DNA of 64,000 nt, from contig NW_026515546.1 in assembly GCF_014898815.1 (NCBI RefSeq), positions 1,412,501 to 1,476,500 on the forward strand, given 5' to 3'. How positions within the stretch are numbered: the stretch's first letter is position 1; the number at the start of each line of letters is the position of its first letter. This DNA is from Panonychus citri. Lineage: Eukaryota > Arthropoda > Arachnida > Trombidiformes > Tetranychidae. A model generated the notes under the pieces. That model made no database searches, had not been told where the DNA came from, and saw only the letters and a program-made list of their open reading frames with translations. The position numbers and the translations under genes are program-made. This document shows, in pieces, positions 44,871-58,485 of the stretch.

Positions 44871-45156
44871 AATGGTCAACATTTTTGCTTACTGGTCAAG
44901 TTAAGTGATTTAAATATTTTTATGATATGATAATTAATCATAAATATGTTAACACCAATAAGGAAAAATTTATCATGTTAATGGATAAAGAGAGTGAGAG
45001 AGTGAGAGAGATGGAGGATAAGGTGAACTGACCACAAAGCAATAAAGTAATTAGCTGATGGTCAGTTTTGAATGAACCTTAATGTTTGTTACCTTTTGTT
45101 TCATTTGCAACAAAACAATAAATAGTAATTCTGATCCGTTAATCTCTTGGGAGATT
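44871..45156 (+). repeat. Duplicated noncoding block, copy B
   Basis: Second copy of the 38598-38876 block. The GA run is longer and interrupted here (GAGTGAGAGAGTGAGAGAG). The match ends at TTAATCTC...TGGGAGATT. GGCGGGAA (about 44765) lies about 100 bp to its left, outside the repeat. Confidence 0.9.
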
Positions 45157-48100
45157 AGGAAAATTTAAATCTCTCTCATTATTAATCATTTCTATTCATT
45201 AACTATTGATAATTGATTCATTTAAATTTCTCATTCTAATCAAATTCCCTTGACTCTAACCCAAACCATTTACATTTTCATCATCTTGAACTGATGGTTC
45301 AGTAAATCACCACGAAAATCAGATTCTCATAATTAAACAAATTACATTGACACTTAAATTCACCTTCATCTCAACCTTCACCTTCAATCATAATTTCACA
45401 TTGAAATACATGAAACGTGTTACGTGTTACGTGTGCGTGTTTCATATGATATGTTTTCTTGCTATTATTACAATGATAATAAGTTAATTGTTAATAAACA
45501 ACAAAAAAAACAATTAAAACACAAGTAATTTCAAGATGGATTAACTTATCCATGGACCAATGAATTGATGAGCAAGAAAACTTTATCATCTTCTTTTGTC
45601 AACTTATATTATAATAAGAATTACCTTTTAAATTGATTCAATTGTTATACCAAATAATTAGTTTATGCAAAGATTATTAACCACAAATACTCTTGTTATT
45701 ATTACTTTAATTGTTATCATTGTTGTTTTGATTGTTGAAGGGAAAAACTTTCTCTCATCATTTTCGTTTTCATCTTTTCTGTTTCCTCTTTACTTTATTG
45801 TTTACTCCTCTTTTCCTGTTTCTATTTCCGGTAATCCAACAATACAATGGACACACAGAGATAATCATGTGATCATGATTAAGATAATTACTATTAAATA
45901 TAAATAAAATAAAAGCAAAATTTTATTCTGAAACATTTATATATATATAAATTACTTTAATTGTTGGTCATTAACTGATTGTCATTTCGTATCATCATCA
46001 TTATGATAATCAAAAGGAAGGTGATCAATAATCATTTAGCACAATTAAATCTAATTACGTCAATAATCAATGTCATTTCAAGTTGAGTATCATTGTTAGC
46101 TATCAATTTAATTGATAATAATAACGATTATAATTGTTGATTTAATTTTTCAATTACTAATCATTGGATATAATCAACACTACAATTTACACCAGATGAT
46201 AATGATAATAACAATAATGATAAGGGTAAACAATCAATGATAATTGTAAGTTATCAATTATACATTATATATATTATATCTAGGGTGTAAATTGTTAACC
46301 ACAATTAATGATCAATGATAAATAATTAGATTTCCCTTTTGATTGTAATTAACTTGAAACAAGCCAAGTAATGACAATAAAAAAAAAGTACCAACATGAA
46401 CCAGTAAACATGGTTAACAATTTTATTATCAACAGTGATAGTTAATTGTTGTTAAAAATTAGTTTACCATGATATTAACCATAATGATAAGTGATAATTA
46501 GAATCATTAATTAGATGAAAACCATTTAACAAAAATAATCCACCCACTCACTGAGGCGACAATGTTATTGTGGTTTCCGGCTCTCTGATAACATAAAGAC
46601 ATAAGTCTCACTCATTCACTTTCTCTCGCCGATTACCTTTCCAGGTATGACTCTCACTCTCACTCTCTCACTCCTCTCTCTCTCTCTCTCTCTCTCTGTC
46701 ACTCCCATCCCCTTAAATGATTGACTTGATCCTCCCATTGCATCAGGTATCATTCCCATGTGACAATCAAGCAAAAAAGAAACAACAAAAAAAAAGATCA
46801 GCGAACTGGCTGCTTGAGTTAATAACGTTAAAACGTTGATTATCACTTCATTTCCCGTGTTTCCTGTAACAATTAAATCAACTTACCTGCTGAGAGAGAG
46901 AGTTAATTTGCTTTCTAATCAATGATTAACCTTCTCACGATATCTTAAATCCCATGGGATAAATCACTCGAATCTTTCCCCTATTATCAATCCCAGAGAT
47001 TAAAAATCTCAGGTAAACTTGATTATCTTTTGTCGATATAACAAAAAATACTCAATCTAAACATCCAGAAAAAATATCGAACTAACTTTTACATAGTTAA
47101 TTAACCAATTTTCATCAACTGTATGACTTTTAATTATCAAAACAAACGATTAATAATAATATCACAATTTCGATTAGACTATTTGCCCTGGAGCGATAAT
47201 GATAAATGTTGCAAATTGTTTCTAAACTTTTACTATTTACCTGTAAACTTTACGTTTGTTACCTTTTATCTCACTTGATATTATCATTTTTTTTCATTAT
47301 TCAACTTTTTGTATCAAATCTTAAAAGATTAATGTATTAACTTGTTTTGTCCAACTGATTTTATGCTTTATTATTATTATTTTTTTTCTCTCTCAATGGT
47401 TTTATCAATTATATTGCTTGTGTGTTCCCCTCATTTTCCCCCTTATTTGGATTAACTTCTTAATCTGCATTGAAAATCGCACTAAGTGAAGTACCAATAA
47501 TCTGAGATCTACCTTGTTTTCTAGGTGATATAGCAAAGGTCAAACAATGGTCAAGATTAACAAAGGTGAAGATTTGAAGAAGGGAAAAAATTGATACAAT
47601 TGTGATGCATCTAAATCTTTTGCTAGATAAGTGGATTCTTATCCAAACAAACAATTCGGATTAAAGATAATCTCACCTTTCTGGATTATTTTCACTTCTA
47701 ACATTCAATTGATTGGAAAAAAAAGAAGAGGCTAAAATAGTGAATAAAATGAGAAGAGTTAACGATGAGGGATTAAGAAAACTTTCCAAATCTTTTTCTT
47801 TCCAAATTCATATTGATAATCGTCCATTTTAATAATCCAATTTCCGGAGAAATTATCGATTCTAACCAATCAATTGATTTAAAAGGTCAATTATCGGATT
47901 TTCCAGCCTAAGGGGTTGAAAAAGAGTAAAGTCAATTAAGACTTATTAACTTGAAGGAAATTTATGTAAGGATATTAACTCAAATGGGAATTTATATGTT
48001 AATTTTTTTTCTACCACCATAAATTTTTAAATATAACTTACGATGACCTTTGGTCAGTTTTTCATTTCATTTCTTCATTTCTTTAAAGGTCAATCGATCA

Positions 48101-48226
48101 ACTTCTTAATGGTCATTGATTTGTGATAACTTTGCACTCGATTTAAATAATTACTACAAATTAACAAAACGATTTTGGAAGATTCTTTTTTCTTGATTTA
48201 TTAGAGAATATTTGTCTTGCTCTCAT

Positions 48227-48229
<3 letters not shown>

Positions 48230-48277
<48 letters not shown>
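48230..48277. repeat. (GA)23-24 microsatellite
   Basis: Uninterrupted GA dinucleotides on the plus strand, followed about 35 bp later by a short GAA run. Confidence 0.95.
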
Positions 48278-48279
<2 letters not shown>

Positions 48280-49618
48280 TCTACCTATGGAGAAATAAGA
48301 ATGATAATAATGAAGAAGAAGAAGAAAATGATCAATGAAGATCGAAACAAAAAGTGAACTTAATCGAATTTGTTTTCACACAGATTTTCGCTATTGGAAT
48401 TAGAACTTGAGTGAAAGTTGATCGTCGCTAAAAAGAAGAAAAAAAAGCCAATGATAACACGCAGAGAATAATTTTCTTCTCATTGTTATCGTTGCAAAAT
48501 TCTCAAAGAGAATTGAGAGCGAAATAAATTCGAAGTGGGTGGGGATGAGGAAGAAAAAGAAAGGTAAATGATTCGAATTGAGCGAAACAAGATACCGCTG
48601 TTCACCTGTTGGATTATAAACTTTCGAACAAACAAAAAAGGAGTGATTATCATCTTTCTCCTCCTTTTTATCATCCTCATCATCTTCTTCTCTATCTTTC
48701 TCTCTCATAATGAAAATGATTTTCTATTTTCCGGCAAAATGATCTTGAAATTAAATCCCACCCATTAATTTGCAAGTTATCAATTTTTACCTGTAAACAA
48801 TCAAACATTTTGATAGCTGAGTTAAGGTTTATAATAGTCAATGAAAATCATGGCCTGAGGGCAATTTACACCATATGATAACAATAATAATAAGGATGAT
48901 GCTCATTCAAAGGGAGAATAGTGGAAATTAAATTTCTCTAAACATTAATTTTACTTAATCAGACACAAAACTACAAAATCAGTAATTATTATCATTTTTA
49001 TTTCTTATATTCTCAGGTAAAAGATAACCTGTTGTTTAAAGATGATGATGAACCAAAAGTAATTGAGACACGCGAATCCCAACCAATATTATATATTTAG
49101 TTTATCCTCATCATCATCATCATCATCTTCATATTTAGTTATTTTTTTTGGCTACCTGATAATTAACTGTTGTGGTATCAAATTGGATACCTTGCCAACC
49201 ACAACAACAACAACAAACCTTGTCACTTACCTGTAGTTTCAATTGCAGTCTTTAAACAGGGTGAATGATTATATTAATCATGTATAATTATCATCATCAT
49301 CATCATTTTGATAACCAGTAATTTGTTTTTTCAATTAAACCCGAAAAATTGAGATCAATAAGTAAATCAAATGATGAGAGACTAAATTATTTTTTTTTCT
49401 TCTTTAAAATCCATTTCAAGTTCAGTTATAAAAACATTATCATGATTAATTATTATCATATTAGTTGATTATTTGTCTGTATCACATTTGTAAACCAATA
49501 GATTAATTCATTGAATTTGATCAAGATTAATCAACCTTCAGGGTAATTGAGTTAATCATTTTCATCCTTTGATTTTCCAGTAGCTCCATTTACTTTCAAG
49601 CATGAAAAAAAACTAAAG

Positions 49619-49644
49619 TTATCATCATCATCTTCATCATCATC

Positions 49645-49685
<41 letters not shown>
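49619..49685. repeat. Compound (ATC)n-(CT)18 microsatellite
   Basis: An ATC-rich run (with one TTC) passes directly into CT dinucleotides. A longer ATC run lies at about 49111-49131. Confidence 0.9.
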
Positions 49686-49687
<2 letters not shown>

Positions 49688-50976
49688 CATGATGACTACT
49701 CTTCCGTGTTGTTATTTTATCTTGTATTTGTTGATTGTGGTTAATTTCAAGTTGATAATAACTGATTTTTACCTGGATTCTTACAATTAACATTATAATT
49801 TTCATCTCACAGGTAAACTGACAAAGATGAAGATACAAATTACCAATTGACATTAATTAGATGCTTTCAATTTTCAAATCAAATCAAATTGTGAACACAT
49901 GAAAACTGGTACTTTTTTATTAATTGTAATCGATACAAATATTTGATTATTAATTGTGATTGGAAAATTATTGTCTAAATATTAATAATGTATGTTCACT
50001 GATGATCATGATGATGATGATAGTCAAGATTTTTTTTTCTGTTAATTTGTCTCTCTCCTCCTCAATTAATAGGTAATCACAATTAACTTTATAGCGACAC
50101 AATTAAAAAGTGATTAGATATTTAATGAAGATGAAAACGAAGCAAAATCAAAATTAAACAGACAATTAAATTAACTACCATAAATTGTTGGGATTGCGTG
50201 TTAATCAATACAAAATTTTATAAAATCGTTAGAAAGCATCATTGATTAAATAGTTAATTAATTGTCTCCTTCAAGAAAATGATGGCAATTTAATTTTATT
50301 TTCTGACCATTGATTGATGATGATTAATTTTCATTAATTAACTAACCTTGAAATAAGCAAGAAGCAAAAAAAAAATAGTAAAACTTTTAAATGTTTGTTG
50401 TTAATGAAAATAAACAAAAGTAGCAAATACAAATTATGATTAGTTGATTGTTTTTGCGAAGACAAAAAAAAATCAAAATTGAAAAGCAGCAAAATAGGAA
50501 AATAGGAAAACAATTAAAGTTAATTATGAACAATTACCATTGATTACAATTAACTTTTAATTGTAACCTTGATGAAAGTTTGTACTAGTGTTTATGTATA
50601 TTTACAAGGTGATGTTGATTGAATGGGTGGGGATTAAGGATTAAGTGTAAAAGTGATTACCATTTATTGGATTGTATGGTTTAAAATTGCATGTTAATGA
50701 TTAATAATGATGAGTTGATTATAATTATGCAATTGAATGACATTAATTTAAACAATAATATTGCTGATTAACAAGTGTGTTGGCACTTTGGCACGCAAAT
50801 AGGTGACTAAAATACCTGAGCATCCTTTTGCATTTGTAGTGATTAAATGCTTGACTGACCAATCATTAAGCCAATCCTATTAATCATGCTAATAACTTAC
50901 CGATGTTACAAATAAAAACTTGAAAGAGAGGAGGCAAAAAAAACGACAGGTAGTAACAATTAATGAAATCAAATGG

Positions 50977-50980
<4 letters not shown>

Positions 50981-51011
<31 letters not shown>

Positions 51012-51097
51012 TAATGTTAATCCATCCTGAACGATGAAGACAATCTCATCTTCTCGGAGATTATAATCATCATCAGGGTGTGGACTTGATGATAAAT

Positions 51098-51133
<36 letters not shown>
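50981..51133. repeat. Paired (GA)n microsatellites
   Basis: GA runs at 50981-51009 and 51101-51133 are separated by about 90 bp that contains ATTATAATCATCATCAGG. Nothing coding. Confidence 0.9.
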
Positions 51134-51136
<3 letters not shown>

Positions 51137-54100
51137 GGTTCAATTCTGATATTTCAGGTGAGAATTGGATTAATTGTTTATCTTTTTATGAAAAAGGGAT
51201 TAACCTCAAGGAAATAGAGGTTAGAATTGACCTTGACCTTGAAAATTTTGTTCATTACCTGAATACTATGTAATAGGTTATCATTATTATCTAACTTAAA
51301 TATTGTTTACTGTTCATTCTGGTTAATTGTTACCAATAATTACCTATTATCAATTAATTGTTACTCTTTGTTACTCAGTTAGGTGGAGTGTTTTTTTTTG
51401 CCATTCTGAGTTGAGTTTAATTGAACATATAAAAAAAAACTTTTATAACACATCAGCAATTTGATTGTTGACAACAATTTAGACCTTTGGTTAGTTAATT
51501 GTTGTCCTTGTTAATTGTGTATTGCTTTTTTTAAATGATTCCAATTTAAAGGTATTTTTTTTGTATATTGTCATCATCATCTTTCTGGTTACCTGTTGTT
51601 ATCATCACCTTTAATCATCATCATCATCATCACTATTAAAGGATGGGTGGAGCTGGTTAATTAGTCAATGTATGCTGATTGTTGCTTTGATTGTTAAATG
51701 ATGATAATGATAATCAGAGGTTGGGTTTACATTGTAATTGTAATTGTAATGTCTAAATTCAATTGTGATTGTGTCAATTGGATCAAAAAGAAGCACAAAA
51801 AGTAATTTAAAGGAAACAAAAGGAAAACAATCAGTTAATCATAATTAGAGAAGAAGAATTAATTTTAAACTGGTTTAATTTGATTCTTTTTTTAGTAAAT
51901 TGTCAGAAATGTTCATTTGATTGTGTTAAATTATTATTCTGGAAAAAAGTAACAATTAAATTGTGTATTATTTATACACAATTTTAAAATGGTTACTTTA
52001 ACATGGGGGCAAACAATCAAGACTGACAATCAACCTTAATAATTAACAATTAACCAGTTTTTTTTACTTGTATTGTTAAATTAACCTACGATTATCATGA
52101 TGAAACTATGATTAATTATCTACAATTAACCTAATAAGTAAATTAAATTGACTTTTACTTTGTGTGTATGTTTCAATTTAATCATCTTCCATTTGATCAC
52201 AATTGATTATCAACATTAATTGTTACTTAATTGTGATAATTTAGTGTAATAAGTAACACTAAATAAACAACAACAATTAAGATAATCAACTAATTTGTCA
52301 ATATTTTCTCAAGTTTTGTGCAAGCAAAATTATCGCTTCACTTGTCATAATGATTAACATTATTAATCTTAATTGTGTTTAACCAGAAAATCATAAAATT
52401 ATGTTTACCTGTAATCATAATGATTAACCAGATTGTATAATTGTTATAATTAGTTAATTGTCAATCAAGGTGAGCGGTTAATTCAAATGCAATGATGCGA
52501 AATCACCTGAAAACTGATTAACCAAAGAAAAAGAAAATCATTGATTGTGATTAGTTAATTACTATTATAATATGATAAATAATGGAAATAGAAAAAGCTA
52601 TTTAAGTTAAATTGTTGACAAGCAATTAAATTGAATTTTGTATATTGATTAGTTTCAAGGTGAAACAATTATCATCATCATTGATTGTTGAACAATAAAG
52701 TGAATTTGTTTCAATTGGAAAGGGGAAAAAAACTATAACAACAACAATCAGTTGATTGTAATAAGATTATAACAAGAGAATCATCATTTTCAACTGTTTG
52801 ATTAACTTTCCATTCATCCTTTTCAAATTGTTAACTTTTTTTATTCATGATTCTTACAATCAATTCAGAAGCTCATGATGATAATGAGGATGATCAACAA
52901 GACAAGAGGAGGTGGGAGATGGAGGAGGAGGGCAGTGGGTGGGTGATAGGAGATAAATGAAGTTCAATAAGTAAGGAAGTTGTTGAGAGAGTGAATGAGT
53001 GAGTAAATGAGTGAGTGAGTGAGAGAGAGAGAGGTCACAACAATAGAGGAAGATCAAGAAAAACAGGTAATCATGAAAAGCGATGAAAAAAAACCAGAAC
53101 TGAAAAAAGCATCAGAACAGATAAATTGTCGTTGAAACGATCATGATGATGATTTTTTGCTTTTTACAATCAAATTATTTGGTTAAATGAAAAAGACTTT
53201 TAATTGTTAATCTTTCACAAATCAACAAACACACAAACAATTTGAAAATTGCCTATTCATTAAGATGATCATTAGATATCATGGTGATAAGGATAATGAT
53301 CATGATGAATGTTGTTTGTTTTTTAAACTCTTCACTCGTTGAAACTTATTTGTTTATTTTGTACTTTTCCTAATCATTGTCATAATGAAAAAAACAACAA
53401 CAACAACAAACCTTTAATTGTGATTTTAATTTAGATTGGCAAGTAAACCTAATTTTCCGCATCATTTTATCCTTAATCATTTAACTAACTAACTTTACCC
53501 TTGGCTGACAATTAACTTTAATGACTTTCTATCGTTGATTGTATTCATAATATTACATTAGTTTGTATTGTTTAATTTTTACGAAATAGTTAAGAAAACC
53601 TTTGATTATAATTTGTAGACTTTACTTTTTTTTTGTCAATTACAAATAAACAGATCAAATGATTAACTTAATTGTTGATCATTATCATTGTCATCGTTAG
53701 TAATATAATTATATGTACTTAACCAGTAATTCCGATGATAATTTAATTGTTTCAAACCTCGTAATTAACTAAACAACAACTACAACAAAAAGTATTACAA
53801 CTTGACAGTCAAATTTATTATACTTTAAGGTAACACAATTTAATCAGTGTAGTATTTTGAACAATATAGTTAATTAATTATCACCTAGTAGTTTGTTTGT
53901 TTTTTATATACTAGACATTATCAAGAGACTTGATTTGGAGCTCGAAACAATTAGTAAATTAAATTGTCTCATGGAATGTGATTATAATTAATTGATGAAT
54001 GAATGATCATCTTACTGTCAATTAAATCATCTCACATCCCATTGAAACTAATATCATTCAAATGGACAATGGTCAACACCCAATCAATTGATTGATAGGC

Positions 54101-54196
54101 TTGTTGAAATTCAATGAAGAAAAAAAAAGTTTTTCTCTTCCCTTTTTTCACTCTCTCATGTATCTCTTGTAATTTGGGTCCAATTGAATTCAATGA

Positions 54197-54290
54197 TAAT
54201 CAACAATCATCATCATCATCATTATCATCTTCATCATCATCATCATCATCAACAACAACAAGATAACAACAACAACACAACAACAAAATG
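54197..54290. repeat. (ATC)n and (CAA)n trinucleotide run
   Basis: ATC/TTC triplets (54205-54252) run into CAACAACAACA-type triplets to about 54288. Confidence 0.85.
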
Positions 54291-55510
54291 CGAAAATTAC
54301 AACATGAATAGAATTGGAACTCAATGAACCGTAGAATTGAAGATGAAGAAGTTTTTTTTTCTTCTTCTCTTTTTTTTACTCGAAATTAAATCAAACGATT
54401 GATGAAAAGGCGAATTGCAATCATAAATGATAATTGCTCCTTCTTCAATTGAATAGAGAAAAAGAATTTATATATTTTTATTATAAGAATTTGCTACTCA
54501 TTGTGGAAAAAGAATTGAATTGATTTCATGATAATCGATGATTGAAATGACGATGATGATGATGAAGATGCTCCTTAGGTGATGAATGTGATGAAATATG
54601 AAACAAAAAGAGCTGGATGAAGATTGAGAGGTTTATCTTTATCAATGAATTAATGAATGAACCAATTTATCAATGAATCATTAGAAAAATAGTAAAATCT
54701 AATTGTTGATGATAATTAATTTCTAATTCAACTATCAAATCAAATTACAATTTCACCTTAAATTGTTAAGGGGTAACAACTAAATCTATTGTAATGGTCA
54801 TCTAATAAAACATCAATTGTGTCCATCCTTTTGTGTCTTTTTCACCTTCATTTTTCAATGGTCATTCTTATGGTCAAACTATTAATACATAAGAAGATGT
54901 TACAAAAAATTGACCATAAGCTTTTTCCCCTTTAATATAATGATAATTGATTACTATCTCTGTGATATAAAGTGTTGATTTGATTGTGATTTAATTTGAT
55001 TTGATTAGTATGTTTGTTGTCTGATTCAAGTAAACTGAGGCGATGATGATGATGATGATGATGGTGATGATAAACCATGATAATGATTTTATAAGGGAGG
55101 AATTCAATTGATGGTCAATTGAACAATTTCATCAATTGAGTTGGTCAATTGATATTATCGATTCAATTTAACTTCAATCAACAACTTTTTACACTAACAA
55201 TCAGTGTTGATCACATTAAATTATCAACTTCCCACTCTTGACCCTTTCCCCCTTCTTCCTTTATCTCTCTCATCATTTTCTCTTTCTTTTTTCTCTTCAA
55301 TTAAATTACCAACTCCCTCAACTCTCTCTCTCTCTCTCTCTGACTCTTCATTAACTTCTCCTTTATCTCCATTCTTATCTTCACAATCTATGAACCATGA
55401 ATTAACCTGAGAAAACATTTTAAGAATCAAAAGAAAATAATAAGAAGCAAAATAAACGTCTTGAGTTGATGAGAAGATGAAGAAGAAGACAGGTAGACAA
55501 AGTAAGATGT

Positions 55511-55512
55511 GA

Positions 55513-55540
<28 letters not shown>
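55511..55540. repeat. (GA)n microsatellite
   Basis: About 14 GA units on the plus strand. A CT run of nine units lies at about 55324-55341. Confidence 0.9.
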
Positions 55541-55544
<4 letters not shown>

Positions 55545-58399
55545 CTTTTGATTGGCAATTAGTGAAATAGTTAAGGGGGGAAAATGATGATAATGATGTG
55601 ATGATGGAAAGTCAATGGATCTGCAATTGAATCAATTTGATATAAATTACAAATGCAGGTAAAGTGTTGAAAGATTTCAGTATTTTTCTTTAACAGAATG
55701 ACCTTAAATGATTGTTCCTAAAATGATTTTCAGGGTAAGATGGTGTTGATTAGAGAAAGAGAAAGAGAAAGAGGGAAAAGATGAGGATGGAGATGATGAA
55801 GAAGAAAAATCTACCAAGCAAAACGATTTTATCTGCCAAAAACCATCGGTAGAAATTCAACTTTTAAAAAGAATTTTTTTTATCTATTCTCTTTTCTTCT
55901 TACCTATCCAAACGTTTTTCGTTGAAAAGATGATGATGATGAAGGATAAATACTTTACCCGACTTGTTGATGATTGTTGTTGATTGTTGATTGCAATTGA
56001 TTGTTAAGGGCAGTTGGTTATTGATTAAGATTGTTATCAATTGCAATTGCACATTCAACACTAATAGTAATTCAACTTAGCAAGTCTCTCCCTCTCCCTC
56101 TCCCTCTCTAGTTTTTACTCACTCGTAATCATTATCATTATCATCGCCCTTAATTGCTTTATTATCTTAACCATAGCATCTTAATGATGTTACAGTAATT
56201 TTCTTGTCAATAACTTTGATTTTTCAACAACTTTCAATTGTTTTCACTGAAAACAATTACACCTTTCAGAATAAAATAAATAATTATTAACTTTTATACT
56301 GACCGGAAATAATATCTTAGCATCCTCATCACTTTATCCTTCATCTCTTTATCATGATGATCAATATTTATCATTATTAATAAAAAGTGTTAACATGTTT
56401 ACAAAATGATATTCATGTTATCCCATTGAAAATTGATTGCAATTAACTTTAACAACAATGATAATGCAAATCAAATACATTATGAATGCCAATTGTACAA
56501 TAATCATCAGCATCTCTCTCTCTCTCTCTCTCGCAATTACAATTTAACTTTTTCCCAGTTGATTGTGATGATACAAAAAATTACAATAATTGATATGAAA
56601 ATACAAATTGGTATCATTATTATTCATTTGACTGGAGAAACTGAATCTTAATTGACTTCAATTGAAATTGTAATTATTATACAGAAAAAAATAGTAACAA
56701 TTTCAGATTCAATTCAATTGATAGAGGGATGAAAATTCATTATCATGGGAACCATATTTTCAGTGAAAACCTCTCTCTCTCTCTCTCTCTTGATTATGTA
56801 TCATCATCTGATTTAGATGAAATTAAATTGTTACCATGAAGATGGAAACAATTTACTTTAACAACAATGAACATGAAAATTATTATTTGATATCATCAAT
56901 TGAAAGGTAATGATTTGATCATTTTTGAAATGAATATCTAATCATGTTGAATGTTGACTTAGTTTTGATTTGGTTTCATGATTGTTGTTAATTTTCATAT
57001 ATATTTAATATATATTGTAACAATTAACCTTATACACCAAACATATTATTTAGCCGATAATTAAATTGTAAACTAAGTATTGTATGAAAATTGAAACCGG
57101 AAACTTTTATTAGTAAATATGATTATAATTATTGTGTTTATCCAAAATGATTAAGTTGGATTAACAATTTTCTGATTGAAAATGGAAACAATTAAGAAAT
57201 TGAAAGAGAAAAGTAGGAAAAACTATTATCTTATTATGATGATCATATTATTATTATTACTGTTTTATTGTGATTCTAATCACTATCATGTTACAATGAT
57301 GATAATGTATGTTTGTGTCACTTAAATTGTTTCTTTTGTCCAGACAAGTTTTCATGATAAAAGATAAACTAACGAAGATGAGGATGATGAGGATGAGAAC
57401 AATGGATGAGGATGAGCATCAATTGTTTCCGGAAAAAGAAACAGAGCAAAAGAATAAGAGTCACAAAGTGGTTTAGAATGTCCATCAAATTATGTGTCCA
57501 CTTAAATTGTCCTCTTATCATTCAATGGATCAATGAGATGATGAAGATGAGGAGGTGGGATTTTAAAGAGAGAGAGAGAGAGAGATGATAATGATGATGA
57601 TGAAGGAATAAGAAGGTGGTTGAAATTGGATAATGCTAATGAAATAGAAAGAGAAATGAGAACGGAGTTGATGAGTAGAAAATCGGATCGCATAAGAGAG
57701 AAAGAGAAATGATGATCATCATGATGTCCAGGACGAATGAAGACAATGGATGATAAGAGAAAGAGAAAGAGAAAGGATAGTGGAAAAGTCGAAAGGAAGG
57801 AAGGGGAAGATGAAGAAGAGAATGAGGGGAAAGAGTTCGAATTCGATTAAGGAGTAAATGTTTATGTCGTTTCTGTGGCCTTATTGTTGTAGTTCCATGA
57901 TGATGATGATTATCATTCTACTACTATTTTTGTAAGGGAAATAATCGGCAATAAAAGCCATTTTATCATATCGAATTATTATTAACATGATTGTTATTGT
58001 GATTACAATTAGAGTTTAATCATTCCCTGTGTGAGTTTGTTATCGAAGCGCCAAATCACTTTTTCGAAAAAAAAATATAAGGTAATATAAGAGAGAGAGA
58101 CAACATTTTAGCCAGAGTGTAATCGGTTCAACGATTATGTTATCAAATTAGTTTTGCTTGAATACTTTAAATGGACCATTTTTGGTGAGAGGGACAAGGA
58201 TGAGGAGGAAGTAACTTCATCTATGGAAGATGATCAAAGGGAAATCAACATCATTGAAATTGATGAAAAGCAATTTATTGATTGTGATAATGGTTACAGT
58301 TTACTCTATTATTCGAGTATTAATATTGAATTGAAATAGAAATCAAAATAAAAGAAGAAGAGAAAAAACTTAACACCTTTTACCTTTTATCTTCCTCCT

Positions 58400-58402
<3 letters not shown>

Positions 58403-58481
<79 letters not shown>
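58403..58481. repeat. (CT)39 microsatellite, the longest in the window
   Basis: About 79 uninterrupted bases of CT on the plus strand. The Arg-Glu repeat protein read on the minus strand is an artefact of this run. Confidence 0.95.

Positions 58482-58485
<4 letters not shown>

Noticed and set aside
45665..45907. Hydrophobic 80-aa plus-strand frame in the desert
   Set aside because: Composition is explained by ATT/TTT-rich DNA; no splice partners or family features.
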